A program made the translations under genes and the position numbers. The notes under the pieces are model-generated. The model worked only from the letters and a program-made list of their open reading frames with translations. It was not told where the DNA came from and ran no database searches. 64,000 nt of DNA from Malurus cyaneus samueli (lineage: Eukaryota > Chordata > Aves > Passeriformes > Maluridae): contig VKON01000103.1 in assembly GCA_009741485.1 (NCBI GenBank), positions 2,813,570-2,877,569 of the forward strand, written 5' to 3'. Within the stretch, counting starts at the first letter, position 1. Every line of letters starts with the position of its first letter. Below are positions 49,538 to 57,811 of the stretch, piece after piece.

Positions 49538-49710
49538 CCTGTGGCACTGTGTTTTAAATTATCTTTTTTTTTTTTCTCTTCACTTTTTTTGCCCAGTATC
49601 TATTTCTTGTTGGTGGGGGGGAAAAAATCATCAAATTTATTTTCATTTCAGAGGAAACGTTTCTCTGTAACATTTTTCTCTGAAAACATTGTCCCAAACC
49701 AAGACAAACT

Positions 49711-49729
49711 TGCCGCCCAATATGTGCGG
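49711..49729 (+). other. Primer-binding site of element B
   Basis: TGCCGCCCAATATGTGCGG follows the LTR end by four bases. It matches the element A site in its middle (GCCCAATATG) and resembles the Lys-type site, with more changes. Assigned by position and by likeness to element A. Confidence 0.6.
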
Positions 49730-49777
49730 CTTGAAAAAGTGAAGAGAAAATTTGTAGTAATTGTATTTTGGTTTTAA

Positions 49778-50404
49778 ATGCTTGGTATTGGTTTACCTTT
49801 AGAAGTCACCATGCTGTTTGAAGTAATTTTGTCATTTTGGTCTCTAGGTCCATTTGCCTATCCATATATAGGGACAATTTTGTCCCTTGCATGGAGATTT
49901 TATAGATCAGGGACACAAATTCGTGTTGCTATATTTATAGGTGCTGTAGTGATGATTTATAAAAGTTTAGGAGAGGTACTGGGAGCTTTTGAAAGCTGGT
50001 ATTACATGTTATTTCTTCGTCCTAGTCTGAGTAACCTGTTTTGGGGTATTTTTAGTAATTATAGCCAGTCTGCTGAAGGAAAAATAGGGGATGATGTTTC
50101 CCAGCCTTTCATCTCCTTTTTCCCCTTCAAATCTGGCACATCACCTTTTGAGGATGTTCAGTTTCCCCTAGATGTTAAAGATTCTACTTTCCTGATGTTT
50201 TATCTGGTAGGAATGCTTTATATGGTCTGCAGCATGTCTAGAATGAGAGCTGAGTTTTCCAGAGGGGCTACCCAGACACCTCCCCCATGTGTGGAAAAAT
50301 CTGAATGGTCTGGGATATGGGAAAATATAAGCCAAATACTGAAAAAATTTTCTGAACCAATAATTTTTAACTTCCCACCTGAAAAAAATTCAGAACCCAG
50401 CTGA
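49778..50404 (+). CDS. Pre-gag membrane protein ORF (element B)
   Basis: 208 residues from the first ATG; the ATG at 49,811 (residue 12) has better context (GTCACCATGC) and matches the element A start. Predicted membrane segments lie at about residues 12-39, 48-64 and 136-153, with a moderately hydrophobic stretch at 72-95 holding the LSNLFW motif. The last about 50 residues are polar. The stop (50,402-50,404) lies just before the gag frame, in the +1 register. Gag's own frame is open upstream as far as 50,364 but has no ATG until its residue 145, so this ORF and Gag may be parts of one ancestral protein with a frame break near the seven-A run at 50,382-50,388. No family recognised; not Env (wrong place, no SU/TM features). 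Confidence 0.65.
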   Translation: MLGIGLPLEVTMLFEVILSFWSLGPFAYPYIGTILSLAWRFYRSGTQIRVAIFIGAVVMIYKSLGEVLGAFESWYYMLFLRPSLSNLFWGIFSNYSQSAEGKIGDDVSQPFISFFPFKSGTSPFEDVQFPLDVKDSTFLMFYLVGMLYMVCSMSRMRAEFSRGATQTPPPCVEKSEWSGIWENISQILKKFSEPIIFNFPPEKNSEPS

Positions 50405-50405
50405 A

Positions 50406-51716
50406 GTGGGAAAATATCTGAAAGAGAAATGCAATGAGAACTGTAAGGAAAAGAAGCTCATTGCAATATGCTGGGTCCTGGCTAATGTTTATCGCACACT
50501 GCTCAATGCTGTAGGGCAGGAGACAGAGCCGGAGGGACCAAAGGACAAGTCAGCAGACACCCCCGTCACTCAGGCTGCAGCTAAACCAGACAGTGAGCTT
50601 AAGCCAGTAGCAGTTGCCCCTATCCAGAGAAAGAAACACAAAACCAAATCCATTCACCCCGTAGATGATGATGGGCAGCCAATAACCTCACAGCTAGCAG
50701 GGAAATCTGAACCGGTAATTATTGTTGAGTCTCTGACCCCAGAAAACATTCGTGGCTTAAGGGTAGATTACAAAAGACAGCCTAATGAATCTTTATTGGG
50801 CTGGCTGGTCCGTGTCTGCGACACTGCAGGTGACAATATGTTGCTGGATGGTGGTGAAGCGATGCAGTTGGGATCCCTGTCAGGTGATGCTGCTATTGAC
50901 CAAGGGATGGCAAGGGGGTCTGAACCTCTCAGTCTCTGGGCCCGGCTCCTAAAAAGCGTGAGGGAAAGATACATGTGTGTAGAAGATCTCCAGATACATC
51001 AGACCTTGTGGAAGACCATAGAACAGGGGATTAAATGCTTGAGAGAGCTGGCAGTGTCAGAGATCATTTTCTCAAATGATCAAACAATTAGGAGCCCAGA
51101 CATGGTAAAATGCACACCGCTGATGTGGCTAAAACTTGTGCGACTTGGGCCACAAGAATATGCCTCTGCTTTAGCGATTATGAAATGCAATGAAGGGGAT
51201 GAGACTGTACTTGCTGTGGTGAAAAAGCTCCGTGCATATGCAGATACTGTGCATGGCCCCACACACGCAAGAATTTCAGCTGTGGAAACAAGCCTGTCAG
51301 AACGCATACAGAAAGTGGAGAACAAAATGGAGGAGAATCATCAGCAGCTGAGGAAAGAGATTAAAGAAGGCCTTCTCCAAATTGCATCCGTTCAGACCAG
51401 AGGGCCTGTCACCAGGAGCAGACGTCCCCCTGCCAGACAAGGAGAATACACTTCACGAACAAACCTATGGTACTTCCTGCATGAGCATGGGGAAAACATG
51501 AGAAGGTGGGATGGAAAACCAACCTCTGCCCTGGCAGCACGGGTGCATGAATTGAAGAATGGCAATGCTCAGGGAGGAGGCTTCCCCAGAAGAGAAGTAG
51601 CCCCGGTGTCCCACAACCAAGCTGCCCAGTATAATGGAAGGCAGAATGACATGTCCAACCCCCTGGAAGGAACATCTGCAATGTATGCCCAGGGAAGGAA
51701 TGACAACCAGTGCTAG
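50406..51716 (+). CDS. gag: Gag polyprotein of element B
   Basis: 436 residues, counted from a GTG. No ATG occurs before residue 145, so the true start lies upstream or by fusion with the pre-gag ORF. An acidic/proline-rich N-terminal part (about 35-110) is followed by a capsid-like helical region (about 125-290) with LSLWARLLKSVRERY at 175-189 and WKTIEQGIKCLREL at 202-215. A strong coiled coil (about 291-329) and a basic patch come next, then a LWYFLHEHGENM..WDGKPTSALAARV block (354-380). No CCHC zinc knuckle. Gag would form the particle core. It aligns with the Gag pieces of element A. It ends at the UAG 51,714-51,716. Confidence 0.85.
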   Translation: MGKYLKEKCNENCKEKKLIAICWVLANVYRTLLNAVGQETEPEGPKDKSADTPVTQAAAKPDSELKPVAVAPIQRKKHKTKSIHPVDDDGQPITSQLAGKSEPVIIVESLTPENIRGLRVDYKRQPNESLLGWLVRVCDTAGDNMLLDGGEAMQLGSLSGDAAIDQGMARGSEPLSLWARLLKSVRERYMCVEDLQIHQTLWKTIEQGIKCLRELAVSEIIFSNDQTIRSPDMVKCTPLMWLKLVRLGPQEYASALAIMKCNEGDETVLAVVKKLRAYADTVHGPTHARISAVETSLSERIQKVENKMEENHQQLRKEIKEGLLQIASVQTRGPVTRSRRPPARQGEYTSRTNLWYFLHEHGENMRRWDGKPTSALAARVHELKNGNAQGGGFPRREVAPVSHNQAAQYNGRQNDMSNPLEGTSAMYAQGRNDNQC

Positions 51717-51746
51717 AGGGGCCCTGCCTCTAGCCAGGTTAGAGGC
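51714..51746 (+). promoter_or_regulatory. gag/pro UAG with downstream stem-loop (element B)
   Basis: TAG is in frame with gag and is followed by AGG GGC CCT, then the stem GCCTCTA (51,726-51,732) / TAGAGGC (51,740-51,746), a perfect 7 bp with a 7-nt loop. The spacer is 9 nt. The same arrangement is in elements A and C. Resembles the gammaretroviral read-through layout (UAG, about 8-nt spacer, structured RNA). Confidence 0.6.
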
Positions 51747-52060
51747 AAGGGAAACTGTTTCTGGACTGTGTGGATCCTGGCCTGGCACACAGACCACAAG
51801 AAATAAATGAGGCGTTGGTTGACACGGGTGCCAGTGTACCCCTCTTCCATTCGGCGACTGGGGCAGAACATTTTCTATTGCAGGGGTGACAGGGGGATCA
51901 CAAGACCGTGACTGATGTTGGAAGCTGAGGTGAGCCTGACTGGAGAGGAGGGCAGAAAGCATCCGCATTGTAACTGTCCGAGAGCCCCATGCATTCCTGG
52001 GCAATAATCTTCCTCCGAAGTTGTATTCAAAGACCCAAAGGGATCAAGTGGCCTTGGAAT
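51717..52060 (+). pseudogene. pro: Protease of element B, frame-broken
   Basis: The frame after the UAG opens RGPAS, then a FWTVWI block. The active-site block ALVDTGAS lies at about 51,812-51,835 in another frame, after several one- and two-base differences from copies A and C. Further frame changes follow before the lead-in to RT. Same protein as in element A. Confidence 0.75.
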
Positions 52061-53040
52061 AGCTGCTGTAGTAGAGGGCATCAGACAGCTGAACACCTTG
52101 CCTGGGCTATCCGAGAACCCTTCTGCAGTTGGACTCCTGAAGGTGGAAGACAGCAACAGTTCCAGTTGCACACATCAACAGTGCACGCCGGCAGTACACG
52201 AACAACGAGATGCGTGATCCCATCTCAAAGATGATCGAGAGCTGGAGACCAAGGGGTGGTCAGCAAGGCCCACTCACCCTTCAACAGCCCATCTGGCCTG
52301 TGCGCAAATCGAGGAGATGGAGATTACTGGGACTATCGATCTTGTGTAAATGAAGTGACTCCACCCTGACGCTGCCGTGCGGACATGCTGGACTCCAGTA
52401 CGAGCTGGAGTCCAAAGCGCGAATGGTACGCCACCATTGACATCGCCAACGCGTTCTTCTCCATTCCTCTGGCGCAGAGTGGGCCTCAGTTTGCTTTCAC
52501 CTGGAGGGGTGTGCAGTACCCTGGAACCGGCTGCCCCAGGGGTGGAAGCACAGCCCCACCATCTGCCATGGGTGATCCAGGCTGCGCTGGAAAAGGGTGA
52601 GGCTCCAGAACATCTTCAGTATATTGATGACATCATTGTGTGGGGGACACAGCAGGGAAGTTTTGAGAAAGGAGAAAATCATCCAGATTCTCCTGGAAGC
52701 GGCTTTGCGCATAAAAGAAGCAAAGTGAAGGGACCTGCCCAGAGATCCAGTTCCTGGGAGTAAATGGCAAGATGGACGCGTCAGATCCCACTGAGAGTCA
52801 TCAATAAGATCACGATCCATGTGTCCACCGACCAGCAAAAAGAGAACACAGCTTCCTGGTGCCATTGGCTTTTGGAGATGCACATCCCGATACAGCCAGA
52901 TCGTGGGCCTCTTCACCTGGTGACCCGCAAGAAGAACTTTTCACTGGGGCCCTGAACAGCAGCAAGCCTTCACCCAGATCAAGCAGGAAATCGCTCATGC
53001 AGTAGCGCTTGGCCCAGTCAGGACAGGACCAGAGAGTGAA
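52061..53040 (+). pseudogene. pol: Reverse transcriptase of element B, frame-broken
   Basis: RT blocks in order: the lead-in SPF-type block near 52,271, YATIDIANAFFSIPL at about 52,428-52,472, FAFTWRGVQY next, YIDDIIVWG at 52,620-52,646 with both catalytic Asp intact, and QFLGVKW-like and FLGAIGFW-like blocks near 52,750-52,875. Many single-base losses separate the blocks into different frames, in contrast to the clean frames on both sides. Confidence 0.85.
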
Positions 53041-54040
53041 GAATGTGCTCTACACTGCAGCCGGGAGCAATGGTTTGTCTTGGAGCCTTTGGCAGAAAGT
53101 GTCTGGTGAGACTCGAGGCCGGCCACTGGGATTCTGGAGCCGAAGCTACCAAGGGTCTGAGGCCAATTACACCCCAACAGAGAAGGAGATCTTGGCAGCC
53201 TATGAGGGAGTTCGAGCTGCTTCGGAGGCGATTGGCACTGAAGCCCAACTTCTCCTGGCACCCCGACTACCAGTGCTGGGGTGGATGTTTAAAGCAAAGG
53301 TCCCCTCCACCCACCATGCCACCAATGCCACCTGGAGCAAGTGGATGGCCCTAATTACACAGCACGCCCGTACTGGAAACCCAAATCACCCTGGAATCCT
53401 GGAAATAATTACAAACTGGCCCGAGGCTGAAAACTTTGACCTCGCTGATGAAGAGGAGCAAGAAAAAGTGACACGTGCTGAGGAAGCTCCACTGTACAAC
53501 CAACTGCCAGATGAAGAAAAACACTACGCTCTTTTCACTGATGGCTCCTGTCGCATTGTCGGAATGAACCGAAAGTGGAAAGCAGCCGTGTGGAGCCCCA
53601 CACGACAGGTTGCACAGGCCACAGAAGGAGAAGGTGGATCGAGTCGAACTTAAAGGTGGATCGCTGAACTTAAAGCCGTTCAGTTGGCTCTGGACATTGC
53701 TGAAAGAGAGAAGTGGCCAAAGCTCTACCTTTACACAGATTCATAGATAGTAGCCAATGCCCTGTGGGGGTGGCTGGAAAGGTGGGAAAAGGCCAATTGG
53801 CAGCGTAGGGGAAAACCAATCTGGGCTGCTGAAGAGTGGAAAGATATTGCAAGTCGAGTGGAGAAGTTACCTGTGAAAGTACGCCATGTAGATGCCCATG
53901 TCCCCAAGAGTAGAGCTAATGAGGAGCACCAAAATAATGAACAGGTAGATCAGGCCACAAAAATAAGGGTGTCACAGGTAGATTTAGACTGGGAACACAG
54001 GGGGGAGTTGTTTCTAGCCCGATGGGCCCATGATGCCTTG
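53009..54040 (+). pseudogene. pol: RT connection and RNase H of element B
   Basis: Open frame 53,009-53,653: connection region (LGFWSRSY, NYTPTEKEILAAYEGV) then the RNase H start FTDGS at residues 177-180, giving the first catalytic Asp. A direct duplication of about 21 bp (53,631-53,652 and 53,653-53,673) breaks the frame. The rest of RNase H continues to TDS, directly followed by TAG (53,744-53,746), then a V.HVDAH block at about 53,881-53,900 with the late catalytic Asp. RNase H removes the RNA strand during reverse transcription. Inactive as it stands. Confidence 0.82.
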
Positions 54041-54876
54041 GGCACCAGGGCAGAGATGCCACTTATAAGTGGGCACGAGACCGAGGGGTGGACCTAACCA
54101 TGGACAGTATTTTCCAAGTTATCCATGACTGTGAGACATGCGCTGCCATCAAGCAAGCCAAACGGGTGAAACCCCTGTGGTATGGGGGAAGATGGGACAA
54201 GTACAAGTACGGAGAAGCCTGGCAGGTTGATTACATCACACTGCCCCAGACCCGTCATGGCAAGCGCTATATACTCACAATGGTAGAAGCCACCACTGGA
54301 TGGTTGGAGACCTACCCTGTACCTCATGCCACTGCCCGTAGCACCATCCTGGGCTTTGAAAATCAGGTCCTTTGGAGGCATGGTACCCCAGACAGAATTG
54401 AGTCTGACAACGGGACTCATTTCAAGAACAACCTTATAAACACCTGGGCTAGAGAACATGGTATTGAATGGGTGTACCATATCCCTTACCATGCACCTGC
54501 TGCTGGCAAAGAGGAACGGTGCAACGGACTCCTGAAAACCACCTTGAAGGCACTGGGCGGAGGGACTTTCAAAAACTGGGAACGGAATCTAGCAAAAGCC
54601 ACCTGGTTAGTCAATACACGAGGTTCGATAAACCGAGCAGGCCCTGCCCAGTCTGAGCCCCTACATACAGTAGATGGAGACAAAGTCCCTGCAGTGCACG
54701 TCAGAGGATTATTGGGTAAAATGGTTTGGATCAATTCTGCTTTTGGTACAGGCAAACCCCTCCATGGGGTTGTCTTTGCCCAGGGGCCAGGTTCCACATG
54801 GTGGGTAATGCAGGAGGATGGAACAACCCATTGCATACCGCAGGGAGATTTGATGTTGAGGGAGAACCATATGTAA
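54041..54876 (+). CDS. pol: Integrase of element B
   Basis: The zinc domain is entered in frame after a one-base break near 54,040 (histidine side in the previous frame; DCETC pair at 54,127-54,141). Counting from the ATG at 54,088, the catalytic core shows D48 (WQVDY), D107 (IESDNGT) and E143 (GKEERCN); D107 and E143 are 35 residues apart, the retroviral DD35E pattern. The C-terminal part (about 190-262) has the SH3-like wording GDKVPAVHVRG and WWVMQEDG. It inserts the DNA copy and makes the 5-bp duplication. Open to its stop at 54,874-54,876. Start uncertain: it would be made by cleavage from Pol. Confidence 0.9.
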
Positions 54877-55010
54877 ATACCATTGTTTGCTGAATAGCAC
54901 TGCCATTGTCTGTATGTAACTGTAAATATATATGTATATGTATATGTGTACATATAAAGTAGGAGATATTAGTTTGGCTATTAAGCTGATGATATGAATA
55001 AGGGGTGGAA
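54877..55010 (+). other. Short 3' region and polypurine tract
   Basis: Only 134 bp separate integrase from the 3' LTR, including a TA/TG-rich patch (54,926-54,957). AAGGGGTGGAA at 55,000-55,010 directly before the LTR is the plus-strand primer tract. No env. Confidence 0.8.
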
Positions 55011-55638
55011 TGTCCTAGGTTAGCTGAGTATTGTATTCCTATCATCTGCTTATGTTAGAGGAAAGTTAAACAACCCTTCTGTAACTATACATTAGTCGAG
55101 ACTGCTCTGGTTTGTTTGGTGATGTTCCTCCCTTCAAGGACAATGGGAGGGAAAGGGACAAGACACAGACTTTTCTTCTGGGGAGGCTCCCTCTCTCGGG
55201 ATCAGCGGTGGAAAAAGAAGCTGCTCTTCCTGGGACTGCTCCTTTTTCTGCTTTTTTTGGACTTGTTTTTCCTCTAATTTGTTTTTCCTCTTCGTCATCT
55301 GGGATCTGGAGGATTTCTCGTGGCACGGCAGGCGAGAAAGATCCTTCAGTGAAACATCGGAGAGAGACTCTGTCCAACCCCTCTGGGGGCCCGGAGGGGA
55401 AGCTACTCCCAGGAGGGAAGAGAAAGGCTTTGGGATCTAACAGCTGATTCCACAGGTTTTTTTTTCTTTGTGTTTATATAATTTTTTAATAAAATAGGTT
55501 TTTTTCCCCCTTTCTTTTCACTTTCCTCTCTGTGGAAAAGGTTGTCTCTAGGACCCGGGTGGAGAAAAGAGAAGGGGGAGGGGGTTTGCTGGAACTTGGG
55601 AGTGTTTTGCTCCCACTGAATTAATTCAAACCACAACA
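55011..55638 (+). repeat. 3' LTR of element B, unlike its 5' LTR
   Basis: 628 bp, TGTCCTAGGTTAG to CAAACCACAACA, directly after the polypurine tract. It has AATAAA at 55,488-55,493 preceded by T-rich DNA. The end CAAACCACAACA is the exact inverse of the element A LTR start TGTTGTGGTTTG, showing a related integrase recognition end. It does not align with 48,852-49,706. Confidence 0.8.
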
Positions 55639-56164
55639 AAGGGTCTTGATTTTCATATCCATTCAGACTGCATTAGGAGGTGCTGGGGATCAATATCAAC
55701 TGGAGATTCCTGATATCAATCTATCAGCAGAAAAAAAAATGGCAAAAAATCTCATCTTTCTCCATTGGTTTTAAATATAATACATACACTATGAAAATAC
55801 TTCAGGAATTGGTCTAATTAAGCACAAAAGAATTGAAGACTTAAATGATCCCCAGGGGCTTGTCTTGTTCAGATATTTTGAAAAGGTAATGAGCCTTTGT
55901 CACTGAATTCCTGAACTGAAGAGCCGAAGGCTGAACAAGGCTCTGGAGCAGTTAAATTCAGCAGCAACCTCCAAGTTGCTGAGGATGTCAGCAGGCCTGT
56001 TACAAACTGGCTTAAACATAGAAGAGCAAAGGGAACTAAGTCTCTGTGAATAAAAAGGATTGAACCTTGAAAGGTTCAAAATATATGCCCAAAAAATTGT
56101 GATTAAAACCAAATGTGGTGAGATGTTGGTGCCAAAAAATGTATATCTATTATTTAATAGTAAA
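55639..56164. other. Intergenic DNA after element B
   Basis: Non-coding. Contains the near-palindrome TTGAACCTTGAAAGGTTCAA at about 56,061-56,080. No gene seen. Confidence 0.55.
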
Positions 56165-56197
56165 AGAGGCAAAGAGAAAGAAAAAGAAAGAAAAGAG
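56165..56197 (+). repeat. Short AAAG-type microsatellite
   Basis: GAGAAAGAAAAAGAAAGAAA purine run just before the sequence turns GC-rich. Confidence 0.85.
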
Positions 56198-56933
56198 TGT
56201 TCATGTTGCTGGGGGAACAGGGAGAGAGTGACAGGGGTTAGATACAAACAGATCACCCTTCCTGGGTCCCAAGGATCTCATTGTTCCCCTCCATCCCGTG
56301 CTCTGGGTGCTGAGGGTCTCCCCACACCAAAGAGTGCAGAACCCAGGGGATTAATGCACCTTTGGGCCAGCTGGGAACGTCCATGCACCTCCTGAGGGGG
56401 CTGGGTTGGACACTGTCCCTTGTGACACCGGGGATCTGCTGCATCATCTCTGGGCAGGGTCTGGGGACCCCTTTGGGGGTCTTTGATGGGCCATGACCCC
56501 CCCTGTGCTGCCCTCCCCGTGGATGAGCTTTTCCCGGGGTGCAGGGCCCTGCAGCCGGGCTCCTCTGCACAGCGCAGGACGGGCGTTCACTGCCCCTGAG
56601 CGGAGGCTTTTTCACCACACACCCAAAACCTCTCCTGCTGCCCCTTTGCTGTGAGGGTCTGTGCTGGGCTGGCAGCTGAGAGCCCTGGGGCTGTGCTCTC
56701 CACCCCGCAGTGCCAGGCTGGATCCCCTGGCAATGTGTTCTTGTCCCCAGCCCAGAGCTGAGTCACTTTATCTCATCCCCACCAAGGTGCAGGGCAGGCC
56801 CTCAGCAGGGAGGCCTGGCCAGGCTGGGCTGCTCTTCCACACAGCTTTGTCACCAATTCTGCTGAAAATGGGCAAAAGGCCTTCATGAAGATGTTCCAGC
56901 CATAAATTATAACATTTCAGTCTCTGACAGCCC
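56198..56933. other. GC-rich non-coding DNA
   Basis: A sharp change to GC-rich sequence (GGGGTGCAGGGCCCTGCAGC, CTGAGCGGAGGC) compared with the AT-rich rest. No gene recognised; the open frames here are a by-product of GC richness. Confidence 0.5.
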
Positions 56934-57200
56934 CGTGGAACCAAGGAGTCCAGTGTTACTCTGCGGGGCCTCGTGGAACCACGGAGAGCACAGTGACACT
57001 GCAGGACCTGGGATAACCAAGGGGACATTGTGACACTGTGGGGACTTGAGGAATGAAGGGAACAATTTTGTCACCGTGGTGACCATGGGAACAAGAGGCC
57101 ACTGTGACACTGTGGAACCATGGAGAGCATTGCTGCACTGTGGGACATCATGGAAATGAGTGACATTGGGACACTGCAGAGCCTTATGGAACAGTGGTGA
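56934..57200 (+). repeat. Degenerate 38-bp minisatellite
   Basis: About seven diverged head-to-tail units of roughly 38 bp, for example CGTGGAACCACGGAGAGCAC then AGTGACACTGCAGGACCT. The GTGACACTGTGG core recurs. Non-coding. Confidence 0.8.
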
Positions 57201-57204
57201 CACC

Positions 57205-57811
57205 GAGCTGGGTGTGAGAGTGGATCTGCTGGAGGGCAGGAGGGCTCTGCAGAGGGACCTGGACAGGCTGGACCCAGGGCCCAAATCCAGCAATGGGAGG
57301 TTTAACAAGACCAAGGGCCGGGTCCTGCACTTTGGCCACAACAACCCCCTGCAGTGCCACAGGCTGGGGACAGAGTGGCTGGACAGCGGCCAGGCAGAAA
57401 GGGACCTGGGGGTGCTGATGGACAGCAGGCTGCACATGAGCCAGCAGTGTGGCCACGTGGCCAAGAAGGCCAATGGCTCCTGGCCTGGGTCAGGAATGGT
57501 GTGGCCAGCAGGAGCAGGGCAGGGATTCTTCCCCTGTACTCGGCACTGGTGAGGCCACACCTCGAGTGCTGTGTCCAGTTCTGGGCCCCCAATTTAGGAA
57601 GGACATTGAGGGGCTGGAGCGTGTCCAGAGAAGGGCAGCAAGGCTGGGGAGGGGTCTGGAACACAAGGGCTGTGAGGAGCGGCTGAGGGAGCTGGGGTTG
57701 TTTATCCTGGACAAGAGGAGGCTCAGGGGACACAAGGTGGTGTTGGGTCACAGGTTGGACTCGATGATCTCCAAGGTCTTTTCCAGCCTCGTTGATTCTG
57801 TGATTCTCTGA
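57205..57811 (+). repeat. CR1 LINE 3' end with remnant of RT C-terminus
   Basis: A comparatively well-preserved CR1 tail. Broken frames (57,160-57,552, then from about 57,520) encode the end of CR1 ORF2: a [16 protein letters not shown] block, then an [13 protein letters not shown] block, then a [20 protein letters not shown] block in another frame. It ends GGTTGGACTCGATGATCTCC, then TTCCAGCCTCG and the octamer ATTCTGTG repeated. Truncated at the 5' end, not coding. Confidence 0.92.

Larger units (their letters stand above)
48852..49706 (+). repeat. 5' LTR of element B
   Basis: 855 bp. It starts TGTCTTGGGCTG and ends CAAACCAAGACA; the ends are near-perfect inverted repeats (TGTCTTGG both ways). 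It contains a TTTAAAAG promoter box in a GC-rich setting, a T-rich middle, two 73-bp tandem units and a T-rich 3' part. No AATAAA is visible. The primer site follows within 5 bases. It has no recognisable similarity to the LTR at the other end. Confidence 0.75.
48852..55638 (+). mobile_element. Element B: nearly complete env-less ERVL-like provirus
   Basis: Order: 5' LTR, primer site, hydrophobic pre-gag ORF, gag, UAG with stem-loop, protease, RT, connection/RNase H, integrase, polypurine tract, 3' LTR. Integrase stops only 134 bp before the 3' LTR, so there is no room for env. Gag, pre-gag and integrase are long and open; protease-RT is full of frame breaks, and RNase H carries a nonsense codon and a short duplication. 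The two LTRs are not alike, and no matching target duplication is seen (AGTAA on the left, AAGGG on the right), so the element looks like a recombinant. Confidence 0.88.

Noticed and set aside
50382..50388. Programmed -1 frameshift at the seven-A run between the pre-gag ORF and gag
   Set aside because: A -1 shift from the pre-gag frame leads to the third frame, not to gag, which is in the +1 register. A length change in the run, or separate translation, is more likely.
54877..55010. Lost env gene between integrase and 3' LTR
   Set aside because: Only 134 bp, with no hydrophobic or glycoprotein-like frame; absence of env is normal for ERVL-type elements.
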